A DNA stretch of 64,000 nt from Paramacrobiotus metropolitanus (lineage: Eukaryota; Tardigrada; Eutardigrada; Parachela; Macrobiotidae): positions 186,001 to 250,000 of the forward strand of contig NW_026570305.1 of NCBI RefSeq assembly GCF_019649055.1. The letters are read 5' to 3'. Positions 34,326 to 44,921 of this stretch are shown here, piece by piece. The notes beneath the pieces are model-generated. The model had not been told where the DNA came from and made no database searches. It saw nothing but the letters and a program-made list of their open reading frames with translations. Both the position numbers and the translations under genes were made by a program. Within the stretch, counting starts at the first letter, position 1, and each line of letters begins with the position of its first letter.

Positions 34326-35348
34326 ATGGAAGCGAACCAAACGATTCGAGTCGTCATTAACACTAGTACCACTACCACATTTCTCAGTTGGACATTTACA
34401 CCGATCAGCGTCCTCATTATTTCACCCGTGGCCATTGTTCTCAACGCATACTTCCTCATTATCTTCATCGTTAACAAAAACCTCCATACGCCGTTTAACG
34501 TGTACCTGGGCAACTTGCTATTCGCCAATCTTTTATACTCGGTTCTAAATAATCCGCTGGACATTGTCAACAGTACGCATTTAACGTGGCCTCTCAGCAA
34601 CGCGGCTTGCAATGTCTACACGTATTCCTTGTCGGCGCTGGGCGCTATGACGATCCACTCGCACGCTCTTATCAGTCTGAACCGACTCTTAGCCGTAACC
34701 TTTCCGGTTTTGTTTAAGAACCATCATAATAAGAAAACCGCATTGTATACCGTCATTTGCTTATGGGCATATGTGCATATAATCTGTTTACCGGGAATTG
34801 TACAGGATGCGTTATTCTACCGGCCATCGTACAACGATCATCGATGCATGCTGAACGGACCGGCTCAGTATGCGTGGAATATGGTTGTCCAGTTTGTCAT
34901 TTATGTGACCCCGACTTTACTTATTTTGTTGACGTACCCTTATTTATTGCTGAAGCATAAGCGCCGTCGGCAAGTCAGGATGTCGGCAAAGCAGCTGTTT
35001 TCTGCGGTGAGCACCCTTCGGTCAAGACACGCTACGGACGAGGCACAAGGCAATGAGAATGCGGAAGCCAGTAATGCAAGGAAGGTGGTTAAGGAGGAGC
35101 GTAATCGCGCGTTTCTTATTACGACAATGCTGACGTTGAGCATTCTGGTGTGCTGGGCACCCAATGTCACATTTTATACCGTGGCCAGTTTCGTGCAAGT
35201 GGATTCACCGATCGGCTACGAGATTATGGCACTGTTGTTTGCCATTCAGTCTGTTATGGATCCGATTCTATTTGCGCTAGCGCTGAAGGATCTCCGGACC
35301 GCTTTATTTGCACCGGTTCCAAGATTAGCGGTTTGCAAAAGTACCTGA
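34326..35348 (+). CDS. Rhodopsin-like GPCR, single coding exon
   Basis: 340 residues. The N-terminus is short with sequons (NQTI, NTST). TM1 is followed by HTPFNVYLGNLLFANLLY. TM2 contains LNNPLDIV. TM3 ends SLNRLLAVTFP and lacks the Trp of its sisters. TM4 has WAYVHIICLPG, the ECL2 Cys is in HRCMLNGPAQ, TM5 has TPTLLILLTYP, TM6 has LSILVCWAPN and TM7 has QSVMDPILFALALKDLR. The third intracellular loop is longer than in its sisters, with Ala/Glu/Asn-rich sequence. The start is supported by an acceptor sequence ending 7-8 bases upstream and the absence of an earlier in-frame ATG nearby. Confidence 0.9.
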   Translation: MEANQTIRVVINTSTTTTFLSWTFTPISVLIISPVAIVLNAYFLIIFIVNKNLHTPFNVYLGNLLFANLLYSVLNNPLDIVNSTHLTWPLSNAACNVYTYSLSALGAMTIHSHALISLNRLLAVTFPVLFKNHHNKKTALYTVICLWAYVHIICLPGIVQDALFYRPSYNDHRCMLNGPAQYAWNMVVQFVIYVTPTLLILLTYPYLLLKHKRRRQVRMSAKQLFSAVSTLRSRHATDEAQGNENAEASNARKVVKEERNRAFLITTMLTLSILVCWAPNVTFYTVASFVQVDSPIGYEIMALLFAIQSVMDPILFALALKDLRTALFAPVPRLAVCKST

Positions 35349-36239
35349 ACTTGAATATCCTTTCATAGTTTGGTGGTTTTTTTTGACCCACCAAGATTTT
35401 TACTGCATTGTTCTTACTGCTTTTACTGCATTTCATTCCCAGTTATCTTAATTTTGCCACAGGCGCACCGAATCGAAAACTATGTGATATCGGAAAATAT
35501 TCTGCATTAACATCCCAAGTCATGACCCGAACTGCAGTTAATCCAACGAGCAACATTAAATAGCTCGCCGGTTATGTCTATAAATTGTATCGTTTATAAA
35601 CCTTACAATTTATGAGTTGAAATAACACTGCACGGAATCATACATATGCTATCGTGTGCGTGTCACGGGTAGGAGTAGGTCATGTTTCGAGATATATGTA
35701 AAACCAACTCGTTTGCGTTGTTGCAATATTCGTGACAGTTTATGCCGATAAAGATACAGCTTACGAACCGGTACAGGTACCAGTTACAAAACATCCAGAA
35801 TGCGCCGTAGCGAAAAATACAGACCACTTAGGTCATTTGTTTGTAAAAAAGCTTTTTTGCCACGACTGCCTGCACAGCAAGATGATGCTAACTCAACTCC
35901 GTTTACTGAATTAGCAGTTCACTCTGTGGTCAATCTCTTTTGCTCAGGAAGCATGGAGAGCACTGACATGTGAGCAACTGCTTATCAAAATTTTGCGGCC
36001 ACTTATGGCGGCCATTTATGGCTGGGATTGTGATAAAAATCAAAAAAGCAACCCTGAACATTGCAACACTTGTGTAGAGAACGTTTTTTTAATAGGTAAT
36101 AGCCATAGAAACAACAAAAAGTGCAAGCGCGGGTACATACATACTTTACAACATTTTAGTTTACTGATAGTTGCACTGCACAACATTACTACATTAGTGA
36201 ATGCAAATGTACTTGTTAAACAATATACATAAAATGGGT
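35349..36239. other. Convergent intergenic region, nothing recognised
   Basis: 3' flanks of the receptors at 34326 (+) and 36240 (-). No exon, RNA gene or repeat is supported. Confidence 0.45.
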
Positions 36240-37259
36240 TTAAGAGGGTGCGGTGGATTCCACGGAATACGGCCGGAGACTCCAACAACGATATTTGCGA
36301 CTCCGAGCGGAGGGTGGTAAATCTCGGGTGATGCAGACGCTGAAGCACATTGGGTCTAAGACAGCCTGCATTATGTACAGAATTTTGGCTGTTTCAAAAA
36401 ACATTCCGGTATAATCTACTTTCATAAAGAAATCCAGTGTAAAGAAAAAGGTTATGGGCGTCCAACAGACCAGAGTCCCGATCGTCAACATGGTCAAAAG
36501 CATAAACGGTCGATTCTTCGTGCTAGACATGGCAGTAACAACCGTTTTATTGGTATTTCTCGGCGGTGTGTTGTCGTGTGTTTTGCTGACTTCCGCCAAA
36601 GCCATAATCGAATGGAGAACGCGCCGCCTTGTTTGCTTCCAATACGTCCACAATATAAACGGATAACCGCCGATGATGATCGCTAAGGGCATATCAAATA
36701 TGAGCAACTGCACAGTTAGCATCAGCGCATATTGTTCTTGGTTGTTCACCGAACAGCCAGACTTTAAAGGTGTTCGGTAGTACATCTCATCCAAGATTAA
36801 TCCCGGCAACAGTAATCCAACAACAACCGCCACAGTCATACCAAAAAGCAGTAGAGCCGTTTGCAGATTATGCCGGTTTTTATACGATATGGGACATTTC
36901 AGCGCCCATCCTCGGTTAATGGTGATTAATGCATGCGTCCACTTGCTGATACCGCGGAAAATGTACATGGCGAATAGGTAGGCGCTACAACCGGCATTTC
37001 CCACCCAAATAGCTCCAAAGGCTTTTAGCAGAATTTCCGTGGTATCCACAATGGCTATGTACAAGATATTGCTAGCCAGTAATCCAATGACATATATGTT
37101 AAACGGTCTTTCCTTTACGTTATCCCTAATAACAAACATTACGAACATGAGAACATTCAAAGTAAATGCTCCTACCGTTATACCGATCATAGATTTAACG
37201 GTTTTCGTTAAAATCACTGCGGAATCAGTTACTACTGTTGTATTCGACGAATTCCACAT
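36240..37259 (-). CDS. Rhodopsin-like GPCR of the INRxWALK subgroup
   Basis: 339 residues starting MWNSSNTT, the same start as the 41500 paralogue. TM1 is followed by KERPFNIYVIGLLASNILY. The TM3 Cys is in GNAGCSAYLFAMY, and TM3 ends TINRGWALKCPISY in the DRY position. TM4 has LLLPGLILDEMYY, the ECL2 Cys is in KSGCSVNN, TM6 has GTLVCWTPI and TM7 has QAVLDPMCFSV. The C-tail after TM7 differs entirely from its paralogue (Arg/Ser/Pro-rich, 30 residues), so the last part may have been replaced by a frameshift or a spliced exon may be missed. It is divergent from the two-exon GPCR at 38.5 kb. Confidence 0.87.
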   Translation of the reverse strand: MWNSSNTTVVTDSAVILTKTVKSMIGITVGAFTLNVLMFVMFVIRDNVKERPFNIYVIGLLASNILYIAIVDTTEILLKAFGAIWVGNAGCSAYLFAMYIFRGISKWTHALITINRGWALKCPISYKNRHNLQTALLLFGMTVAVVVGLLLPGLILDEMYYRTPLKSGCSVNNQEQYALMLTVQLLIFDMPLAIIIGGYPFILWTYWKQTRRRVLHSIMALAEVSKTHDNTPPRNTNKTVVTAMSSTKNRPFMLLTMLTIGTLVCWTPITFFFTLDFFMKVDYTGMFFETAKILYIMQAVLDPMCFSVCITRDLPPSARSRKYRCWSLRPYSVESTAPS

Positions 37260-38511
37260 TTGTGCTCGACAGAACTAGTTTAAATTACACAGCTTAAATC
37301 AAGAAAAGGAGAATACATCTGTCGCCTGTAAACCAACATACTAGTGAGGCTAGCGTCGTCTGTACAGTGCTTTAAAGAAATTAAAAGCCAGGTTAAAGGA
37401 AAACGGATTTTGCCCAAAAGGCGTCTTCTTATAGGGTAGCTCTTTCTGCATGCGAGACATCATATAACAACGAAATAAAATTATTTTTGAAGGAAGTCGG
37501 AGTCCTGTGGCTGCTCATCTTGCTTGAGTATTTCATGGGAATTGATTATTTGAAACAGAGCAGGATGATGAGAATTTAGCACGCAAGATTGCGCCAGTGC
37601 TGCAGACGTGTTCTTAATTTCATTAGCATTTAGCATAGAAGCGGCCACGGAATGCCGGAACTCTGAAATTTTAATAACTGGCAACCAACTGTCTTCAACT
37701 TGGCGCTACCACGCTGTACAGCATTCGTAACTTATGTTATAAGCTAACTCCTTTCTCAAAAGGAGGGTTTTCGGGTCTGTCAGTGAACAAATCGGTGCGA
37801 AAATAAGGAAGGAGTATTATTGTTCGATGGCGCCGATGAGTCCGTTGTGTATCACAAATCAAATCTGTTATCGTGAGAAGGTTCATTTCAGTGCCACTGA
37901 AATGCCATACACTGAAATGCCATGCTACATTAACCAATTACGCGTGGATGATTAGGTTAGTTTATAAAGTATTTTGCAGCGCTTTTCAAAACATCCGGTG
38001 CTGGCTAAGATTTTCTGCTCAAATCACGTCATTTATTAACCGATATTGCCGCTAATTTTTACAGTGTCAGCGTCGAAGATCGGCATAGGAAATTTGATCG
38101 TGGTATATTCCTGATAGCTGACCTTTCATCAGTATGGCGATACGGAATCGGTAGAAGTAGAACCACGTGATGCTTGTGCTTGGCCGTTTGCTATGATGCT
38201 ACTGCGGACCGGGCAATCCGCATCTACATGCATGTGACCCGCCCTCTCAAATTAGCATGCTACCCGAGAACACCACATGGTGCAGAGAATCCGACATTCG
38301 GGATACACTGAAGATTGCGCGTGCCGACAGGAAATAATTAAACCTGTAATCTTCACAAGATGAGGGGCGACGTAGGAATTCCATAATACATAAGTGAAGA
38401 TGCTGTGGTTTGCCGGTTTTCCATTGCCGATTGCTTGCATTTTAACAATGGACAAACGCTGCAAATCAGTTGAGTGTCTGTAATTTGTTGTATGCAGGCG
38501 AATTTGCAGTC
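37260..38511. other. Divergent intergenic region between two GPCRs
   Basis: No gene is seen. An acceptor-like TTGTATGCAG lies just before the start of the right-hand receptor, so a noncoding or short coding first exon may lie here. Confidence 0.4.
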
Positions 38512-40381
38512 ATGCTGTCATTTGCGCCAAATATCGGTAACACCACATCCCATTTTGATCAGGTCCACCCACCACCCTCGTGGTCCTTTATCCCGGTCTT
38601 CACCCTGGTTACGCTCTTCCTCATCGTGATTCTAAACAGCGGCGTTCTACTGGTTTTTATCTGGGATAAACACTTGCGCACCCCGTTCTCCGTGTACTTA
38701 ATGAATCTGCTAGGCGCAAATATTGTGATTGGTATGCTGCAGAATCCATTGGACATTGCCACCGGTTACGCCGGCAGTTGGTATCCTGGCCAAGCCGCCT
38801 GTACGGTGTATCTGTACGGCAGTTATGCGTTCGGCGGCGGAATACTGATCGCACATGTCCTGATCACCACCAACCGTATCTGGGCCATCTGCTTCCCGTT
38901 TTCATACCGAGCGTATCATACCAAGAAGGTGGCCGTTGGTGTGTGCGCGGGAATGTGGTGCTATGTACACGTTCTCATTTTACCGGGTAAATAATTGGTA
39001 ACCACTAACCATTTCGTTCACAACGCTTTACTATCCTTTGCTTCGCTCCCAAGATCCTTTTTAAAGTGCTGTTCAATCCGTGAACTGTCTGAAGCCTTAG
39101 CATTCACTCGGCATCTTTCCTTTTTTTTCCGCTCTGCACAGATCGCACTCCTAGCTCCGTCAACAGCTTATCATAGATTTTCGAATTTCACTTTACAGAC
39201 ATGCAGTACACTCTTCACTACACATTTCGTGTGTTTGACAACATCACAGTTTCGTACATCAGAGTTTCGTACATCCAGTTCTGAAAGACCGTTTACTTGT
39301 ATCACACTCACAGACTGATCAAAATCGCGTTTTGGCTGTGAAGGACGTTTCTATAAGTTGGGATTACGGTGACGTCATGTTCTTGTGGTTTTAAAGTAGA
39401 TATTTTTTCTTCCGCAGCACACAGACATTTTGTATTTCGACAGAGCTGAAGAACCTTCGCTGTATCCCGGTTGATAATTGACGTCAGCATACTTGAATAT
39501 CTGGTTTCTACCGAGTACATCCAGGAAACCCAGAAATGTAATTTTGTCTTGCACGACCCGAAAACCGGAAACAGCACCGACTTACGAAGAATTTCCAGAA
39601 TTTGGAAGAAATTAATTGAAACCGAAGTGGCGAGAATTACGTAAAAAAAATCCAATTGGCGCTAACAGTAACAGTGGGTAAAGGAGTGCCAAGAGGAACG
39701 AGTACTGAGGAACGTGTACCGAGTCAAAGGCATTGAACAGAGTGGTCGCGCACGTAAATGACCATTGCAAAAAAAGCAAGATTCGAAAAGAATGCCTGGT
39801 GGCTAAAACTGCTCAAACAGACCTGGTCTCCAAATATCAACATGCTTCATTTTTTTGCAGGTTTAATTGTAGATGGTATGTACTATCGGTCCTCACTGGA
39901 CGTCATGGGCTGCAGCATCAACATCACCATGCAGAGGGAATGGTCGGAAGCCGTCCACTGGCTGGTATACAACCTAGCCGAAATTATTGTCGTTGGTGCT
40001 TACCCGGTTATTTGTGTCTACCGCGTCCGTTCCCGGAAAGCCATCAGACACGTTCAGACCGCTAACGCTGCTCCGGAGCAAGGAAATCATCCAGGCACCC
40101 AGTCAAGCGAATCCTGCCATAAAACATCGCATGCTGCTGCCGGAAAGACAGAGAAGCATTCCTACGCTTTCATGGTGCTGACGCTGATGACCTGCAGTGT
40201 GTTGGTGTTCTGGACACCGATTATGGTTTTCTATGGTATGGCACCGTACGGACATTTTGATCTGACGTTTTACCAGGTGGCCCGAGCGGTGTACTCGTGC
40301 GAAAGTGTGCTGGATCCCATCTTGTTTGTAGTGGCAATAAAAGATATCTGGAGATCAGGACGACGGATGGTCGGGTTGTGA
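38512..40381 (+). CDS. Rhodopsin-like GPCR, two exons
   Basis: 331 residues. Exon 1 is 38512-38986 (donor GGTAAATA region) and exon 2 is 39861-40381 (acceptor TTTTTTTGCAG). They join in phase 1 inside LPG|LIVDGMYYR, the start of ECL2, which matches LPGIIQDALYYR-type sequence of the other receptors. Exon 1 has TM1, TM2 (LLGANIVIGMLQNPLDI), the TM3 Cys in QAACTVYLYG, and TTNRIWAICFP. Exon 2 has the ECL2 Cys (VMGCSINI), TM5, a basic and Ser-rich loop, TM6 (CSVLVFWTPI) and TM7 (ESVLDPILFVVAIKDIW). An open frame begins at 38470, but acceptor-like sequence precedes the ATG at 38512, so I chose the latter. The 874-base intron carries an unrelated minus-strand open frame of 115 codons with no recognisable family. 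Confidence 0.85.
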
Positions 40382-41499
40382 TAATAAGGCTGCTGGCATA
40401 TCTTAGACGGAATAGTGTAGATTAGTCTTTGTCGTTCACAAAAACCTTGGTTTTACTGGATAGGAAAGGCAACATATACTCGTCGTTAGGTTTCTTTATG
40501 CATTTCAGTTGCTTGTGTCGATTTTAAACTTACTATGATGGCGCTGCTGTATGTAACCACTAAGTACTGTGCATCTGTACATTGAAGAGTCCCACAAACA
40601 ATATGACATCAGATTATTACTGTACATAAAACATGATATTCTGATCGAGTCTTTCGCAACCGATTTTTATAGGGTAATTTGCCATACTTCGAAATCGTAA
40701 GTGAGAAAATTTGGCCTATTAAAGTAGCGGCGCTTTAGTATTCACATTTGAAAGGAAGTTATCGGCAATATCAGAATACGATTAGGGCGGTATACTTTCG
40801 CTGCAATCAAAACGATTAAAATTTTTGATTGAGTTGCGACAAATAAATAAGAAAGGCAGTATGTTTACGATTGCAGATTCTGCTATAGGAATACAATGGT
40901 CCAAGCTTGGTACAGACGGTCACCACGTGACCTTTCCTTACAATTCTTTTCAGTATGACACAACCAAGTGACTAGCTAATTGCCGACTCCTCGAGGTGGC
41001 TTCTGTCGGCGCTGCTTAATCAGTACACGTGTGACTGATTCAGATTTCTTGGTATTTCAAAAAGCTTGTTATTGCTGCAGATTGCAGAGCAGCCCAACAA
41101 AATCGCGTCAACAGCCTTTCAATTAGACTTAAATCAATCCACAAAAGATACCGTTCCCGTATATCAGCTGTTGACGTCAACCAGTCTGCCAGGTCGATTC
41201 TCATCTGTTGAATCCAGATACAGAAAGACGAATAAAACGATTCTCACCAGTACTGATGTAGCGTGTTGTAGGTTAGCACAAGGTTGTCTTAATATGCACA
41301 GCATAAGCTGAGGGCTGATTAAACGATGACAAGAGAACATGTAGCGCTTACAACTAAAGCGTTTAATACACAATTCCGCTGCATACGCACCAACTTGTCA
41401 TTAAGCCTTATTGTGACGTAGCAAAGGATGTTTAGTTTACCAAGTTAACGCCCGTAAACTGTAGGCTGTGTTGGTTATTTAAAAATAAGTTGATTGAAG
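40382..41499. other. Intergenic between GPCRs
   Basis: Nothing recognised beyond presumed UTR and promoter sequence. Confidence 0.45.
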
Positions 41500-42567
41500 A
41501 TGTGGAATAATTCATCGAGCCAAACGAACCATACCACCACAGACATTATACTACCAAGGAATCTGATCGGAATGACGGTAGTGGGTTTCCCCTTGAATAT
41601 GTTAATGCTGATCTTATTAATCTCCAAAGACAAAAGTGGGGTTACCGGCTTCAACGTCTACGTTATTTTTCTGCTGATCAGCAACGTTCTGTACATCGGA
41701 ATCTGCAATACGATGGACATTCTCCGCCAAATGTACGGTGACCTGTGGCTGGACGTGACCGGATGCAGCGTGTACCTCTTTGCGCTGTATATTCTCGGCG
41801 GGGTCACCAAGTGCACGCACGCCCTGATCACCATTAATCGCGCATGGGCGCTGAAATTCCCGCTGTCATATAAAACTCACCATACTAAAAAAGTGGCGTG
41901 TGCTTTGCTTGGCGTACTTTTGGTATACGTGCTTGGGTTTCTTCTGCCTGGGTTGATTTTAGATCATCTGCTTTACCGGGGTCCGTTGAAATATGGATGC
42001 TACGTAAACACGGATGCTCAGTTCACGCTGATGCTGGTAGTGCAGTTTCTTGTATTTGACTTACCGTTGGTGACAATTGTGGGGATATATCCGTTCTTAT
42101 TGTGGACGTATTGGAAACACACCCGGCGACGTTGGGAACGCGTAGTACACACACAAGTGCAGCACGGTGTTGCCAACAGGGAACGGATTCCTATGAGGAA
42201 TTTACAGGGCCACGCGACAGCTGCGTCGCATCAAAAACCGGCGAATACACGACCATTTTTCTTATTGACTTTGTTGACCATTGGAACAGTTGTCTGCTGG
42301 GTGCCCATAACTCTGTTCTTCACAATGGCGTTTTTTGTTGAAGTTGATTATGCGGGAGAATTCTTCGAGCTGGCAACCGTTTTGTACATGTTACAAGCAG
42401 TCCTAGACCCGATGTTCTTTGCGCTGTGTTTGAAATCGGCAAGGAATTGGCTGTTGCGGCACTGGCATCGGCAAACAGTCCACGTTGATCCGGTAACGGG
42501 TGCGCCTGTTGCTCGTTCAGCAAGTCAAGGAACTTCGGGCGGTAACAGCCAGGAACAACCAGGTTGA
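41500..42567 (+). CDS. Rhodopsin-like GPCR of the INRxWALK subgroup
   Basis: 355 residues from the ATG at 41500 (MWNNSSSQTN), chosen because its paralogue at 37259 starts the same way. N-terminal sequons are present. TM2 is followed by a Cys at VTGCSVYLFALY starting TM3, which ends TINRAWALKFPLSY. TM4 has LLLPGLILDHLLY, the ECL2 Cys is in KYGCYVNT, and the basic ICL3 has HTRRRWERVV. TM6 has GTVVCWVPI and TM7 has QAVLDPMFFALCLKSAR. The C-tail is long, His- then Gly/Ser/Gln-rich. It is separated from its closest relative, in opposite orientation, by the unrelated receptor at 38.5 kb. Confidence 0.9.
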   Translation: MWNNSSSQTNHTTTDIILPRNLIGMTVVGFPLNMLMLILLISKDKSGVTGFNVYVIFLLISNVLYIGICNTMDILRQMYGDLWLDVTGCSVYLFALYILGGVTKCTHALITINRAWALKFPLSYKTHHTKKVACALLGVLLVYVLGFLLPGLILDHLLYRGPLKYGCYVNTDAQFTLMLVVQFLVFDLPLVTIVGIYPFLLWTYWKHTRRRWERVVHTQVQHGVANRERIPMRNLQGHATAASHQKPANTRPFFLLTLLTIGTVVCWVPITLFFTMAFFVEVDYAGEFFELATVLYMLQAVLDPMFFALCLKSARNWLLRHWHRQTVHVDPVTGAPVARSASQGTSGGNSQEQPG

Positions 42568-43438
42568 CTACGATCTTCTGTAATCGCCAACGCGATCCTG
42601 GCGTAGGAGCACAATAGTGAACATGCGCATTTTTAAATTTCTAAAAGTGCTACGGTATGTAATCAGGCCTAACCTCATAATCTTCTGTTCAAAAGCAATA
42701 TTTCATCAGCAAGAGCGGGGCAGTTGCTGTTTGGTTTTTCACACTGTTTTGTACGTTTTGTTCATTGACGTTCAATAATTCAGTTGACTGCTCTAAACTT
42801 GCAGTTTGATTATACACGTATTCGTAAGCGTGTGTACAATATTTACCGTCTGTGTGTAGTAAAAAAAACCAATGATAGTTATTACCGTTGTGCAGCGGCT
42901 GTATACCACGATTATGCTGTTGACGGTGTGCAGATCTGCACTCCGACGGCCACAGCTGTCAGATTTCCCTTTAGGGCACTGCGTTGTAAAGCAAATTGTG
43001 TAGTGTACCAACTCTGCAGAATGTTCTTGACTGTTTTTTACTGTACGAACGGCAGCCGTTACTTTCGCCACACTACCGGTGTCCGGTGGTAAGGCAGGTC
43101 GGTGCACTATAAAGCCGGCATAATCATGGGCAAATTTTCTGCCAAACGCTGCCACAATCGTTATTTAATGACTTACACAACCGGCGTACACAGCACCTGC
43201 AGCTATTTACAATTGATTACGCTATTTTGGCCATGAAAATGTTTGCCTGTAAGCGGAATACCTCATACGACGCATGTACTCCTTTCACTGAGTTTTATTT
43301 TCTTAGTGTTGTGCAATAAGCACTCGCACTGATTTGACACGTTGCATTAACCATTATCTACGTAGTTTTATGAGTCCGTAATTTGATTTTTTACAAAATT
43401 TATAAAAATATTTCAGTGTTACGAACTGGTCTGCCAAG
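42568..43438. other. Intergenic; missing first exon of the GT92 gene may lie here
   Basis: A 102-codon plus-strand open frame (42784-43092) ends near a donor-like GTAAGG at 43089, but it shows no signal anchor or GT92 similarity, so I do not call it an exon. An acceptor TATTTCAG ends at 43416 just before the GT92 open frame. Confidence 0.35.
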
Positions 43439-44428
43439 ATGCTAGCGTTATCTTTAGCCATTTGCGCCATGAACCGCAACAGTCTTCCCTATATAACTGA
43501 GTGGATACTCTTCCATCATCTACAAGGTGTACAGCGCTTTATCCTCTTTGACGACGACAGTCATGACGACATCATGCTTCTCCCCGAACTGTTCCGTGAC
43601 GCCGGTTTCGGCGACATGGTGTCGGTGTATCCGATGAACTTTCTCCGACGTCACCGCCCCAGTCTGCACGACAGCATTGACCAGTACGAAAACCAATTAG
43701 CCGTCATCCAGCACTGTAACGTCCGCACGAACCACTCCACAGATTGGTTGATCGTTATCGATACGGATGAGTTCATGTACTCGGAGACATTCCCCACCAT
43801 CGTGGAATTTCTGGAAATGTATGGAAATATGTCGGAAAACGGGACGATGGTCAATAGTTTTCAGGTGCAGACGATTCGCTTTGGTACATCGGGATTAATC
43901 AATGATTTCAAGGGAAAAATACAACGCGATGCCGCCACATCTGCGGTGAACTTGTATCACTACGCTAATGGGAATAATGTTACCGACTTTCCCTTGTTGA
44001 TTGAACTACAGGAGCGGCGCGCTCCGCATCCCGATTTGGATAAAGATTTCCCCGAGCTATTTGACAGAATTTGCCATGGTGATGAAATCCACTGTAATCA
44101 TTCGTGGGGGAAGGCGCTGTACCGACCCGGAAGCTGTAAATCGGGATACATACACTGGTGCGGCGATCTTGAGGGTTTCCGGGCGGAGGTGCCGCTGCAG
44201 GATTTGCGCGTGGATCATTTCAGTTTCCGGTCGAAAGAGAAGTCTTTAGCGCTTGATAAAGAAAAAGACTGGCCGAAAACTGAGAGTTATGACTTGTTTG
44301 ATGCCGGTTGGTTTTCTTTGATAAAAGATGACGCTAAATCGAGATTTGTACCACCGCTAAGAAAATACCTGGAGCGGTTCAAAATAACCAATGTTGATGA
44401 AAACACCTGGAACCGGCTTGCTAAATAA
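43439..44428 (+). CDS. GT92 (DUF23) family glycosyltransferase catalytic region
   Basis: 329 residues covering the catalytic domain of a GT92 glycosyltransferase. The opening AICAMNRNSLPYITEW and ILFHHLQGVQRFILFDD matches the GT92 pattern C-x-N-x-x-x-x-x-x-EW, a short H-x-x-x-G stretch, then an acidic strand. WLIVIDTDEF is the metal-binding acidic motif. Later landmarks are QTIRFGTSG, SGYIHWCG and DHFSFRSKEKSLALDK. No signal peptide or membrane anchor precedes the domain. The frame remains open upstream to an acceptor at 43416, so the real protein probably starts in an unseen 5' exon encoding a Golgi anchor. An AATAAA overlaps the stop codon. It lacks introns where the 1.5 kb GT92 gene is split at the acidic motif. 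Confidence 0.85.
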   Translation: MLALSLAICAMNRNSLPYITEWILFHHLQGVQRFILFDDDSHDDIMLLPELFRDAGFGDMVSVYPMNFLRRHRPSLHDSIDQYENQLAVIQHCNVRTNHSTDWLIVIDTDEFMYSETFPTIVEFLEMYGNMSENGTMVNSFQVQTIRFGTSGLINDFKGKIQRDAATSAVNLYHYANGNNVTDFPLLIELQERRAPHPDLDKDFPELFDRICHGDEIHCNHSWGKALYRPGSCKSGYIHWCGDLEGFRAEVPLQDLRVDHFSFRSKEKSLALDKEKDWPKTESYDLFDAGWFSLIKDDAKSRFVPPLRKYLERFKITNVDENTWNRLAK

Positions 44429-44921
44429 ATCGCTTTGGTACATCGGGATTAATCAATAATTTACAGAACCCATAGCACGCGGCCACGCTAAAAATCCTCA
44501 AAAACGTTGTAATACAAATTACATGTAGTTTGGGAGAAATTTGATTTTTGTGCATCACCAAGTAATTTAGTTATTGTTGCCGATGGTGAATCACAGAAAT
44601 TAGCAGCATCAGAGGCGAATAATATTAGTTTTAGGTTTAATCCAGGCAATGGCCGGCAATCTAATCACTTTGCAGTTTGCACTTCTTATTGCGGTGTAGT
44701 GTACAGTACATATGAATTATGAAAGGCGGCATGCACTGCCATGCAGTTCATGATATTAAATTGATTGTCCTTAATTACAAGCAGATTATTACGAGACCAA
44801 AGCGTTACAGATGTAATAGACAGTTCTGCACATTCATTTGCGCACTACTATCAACGTAATTTCGTATTCCTCCTTTCATAGTTTCTTCAAAGAAAATTTG
44901 AAAACAGAACTAACCGTTTCA
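44429..44921. other. Intergenic, nothing recognised
   Basis: Sequence between the second GT92 gene and the first ten-cysteine gene. No clear TATA box was identified. Confidence 0.45.

Noticed and set aside
39308-39655. Minus-strand 115-codon open frame in the intron of the 38.5 kb GPCR
   Set aside because: Hydrophobic start but no recognisable motif, no splice partners, and it lies within an intron whose flanking exons fit perfectly. A chance frame is more likely.
42784-43092. Plus-strand 102-codon open frame before the second GT92 gene
   Set aside because: Considered as the missing anchor exon, but it has no signal or membrane anchor and no GT92 N-terminal similarity; the donor-like site at its end is not enough.
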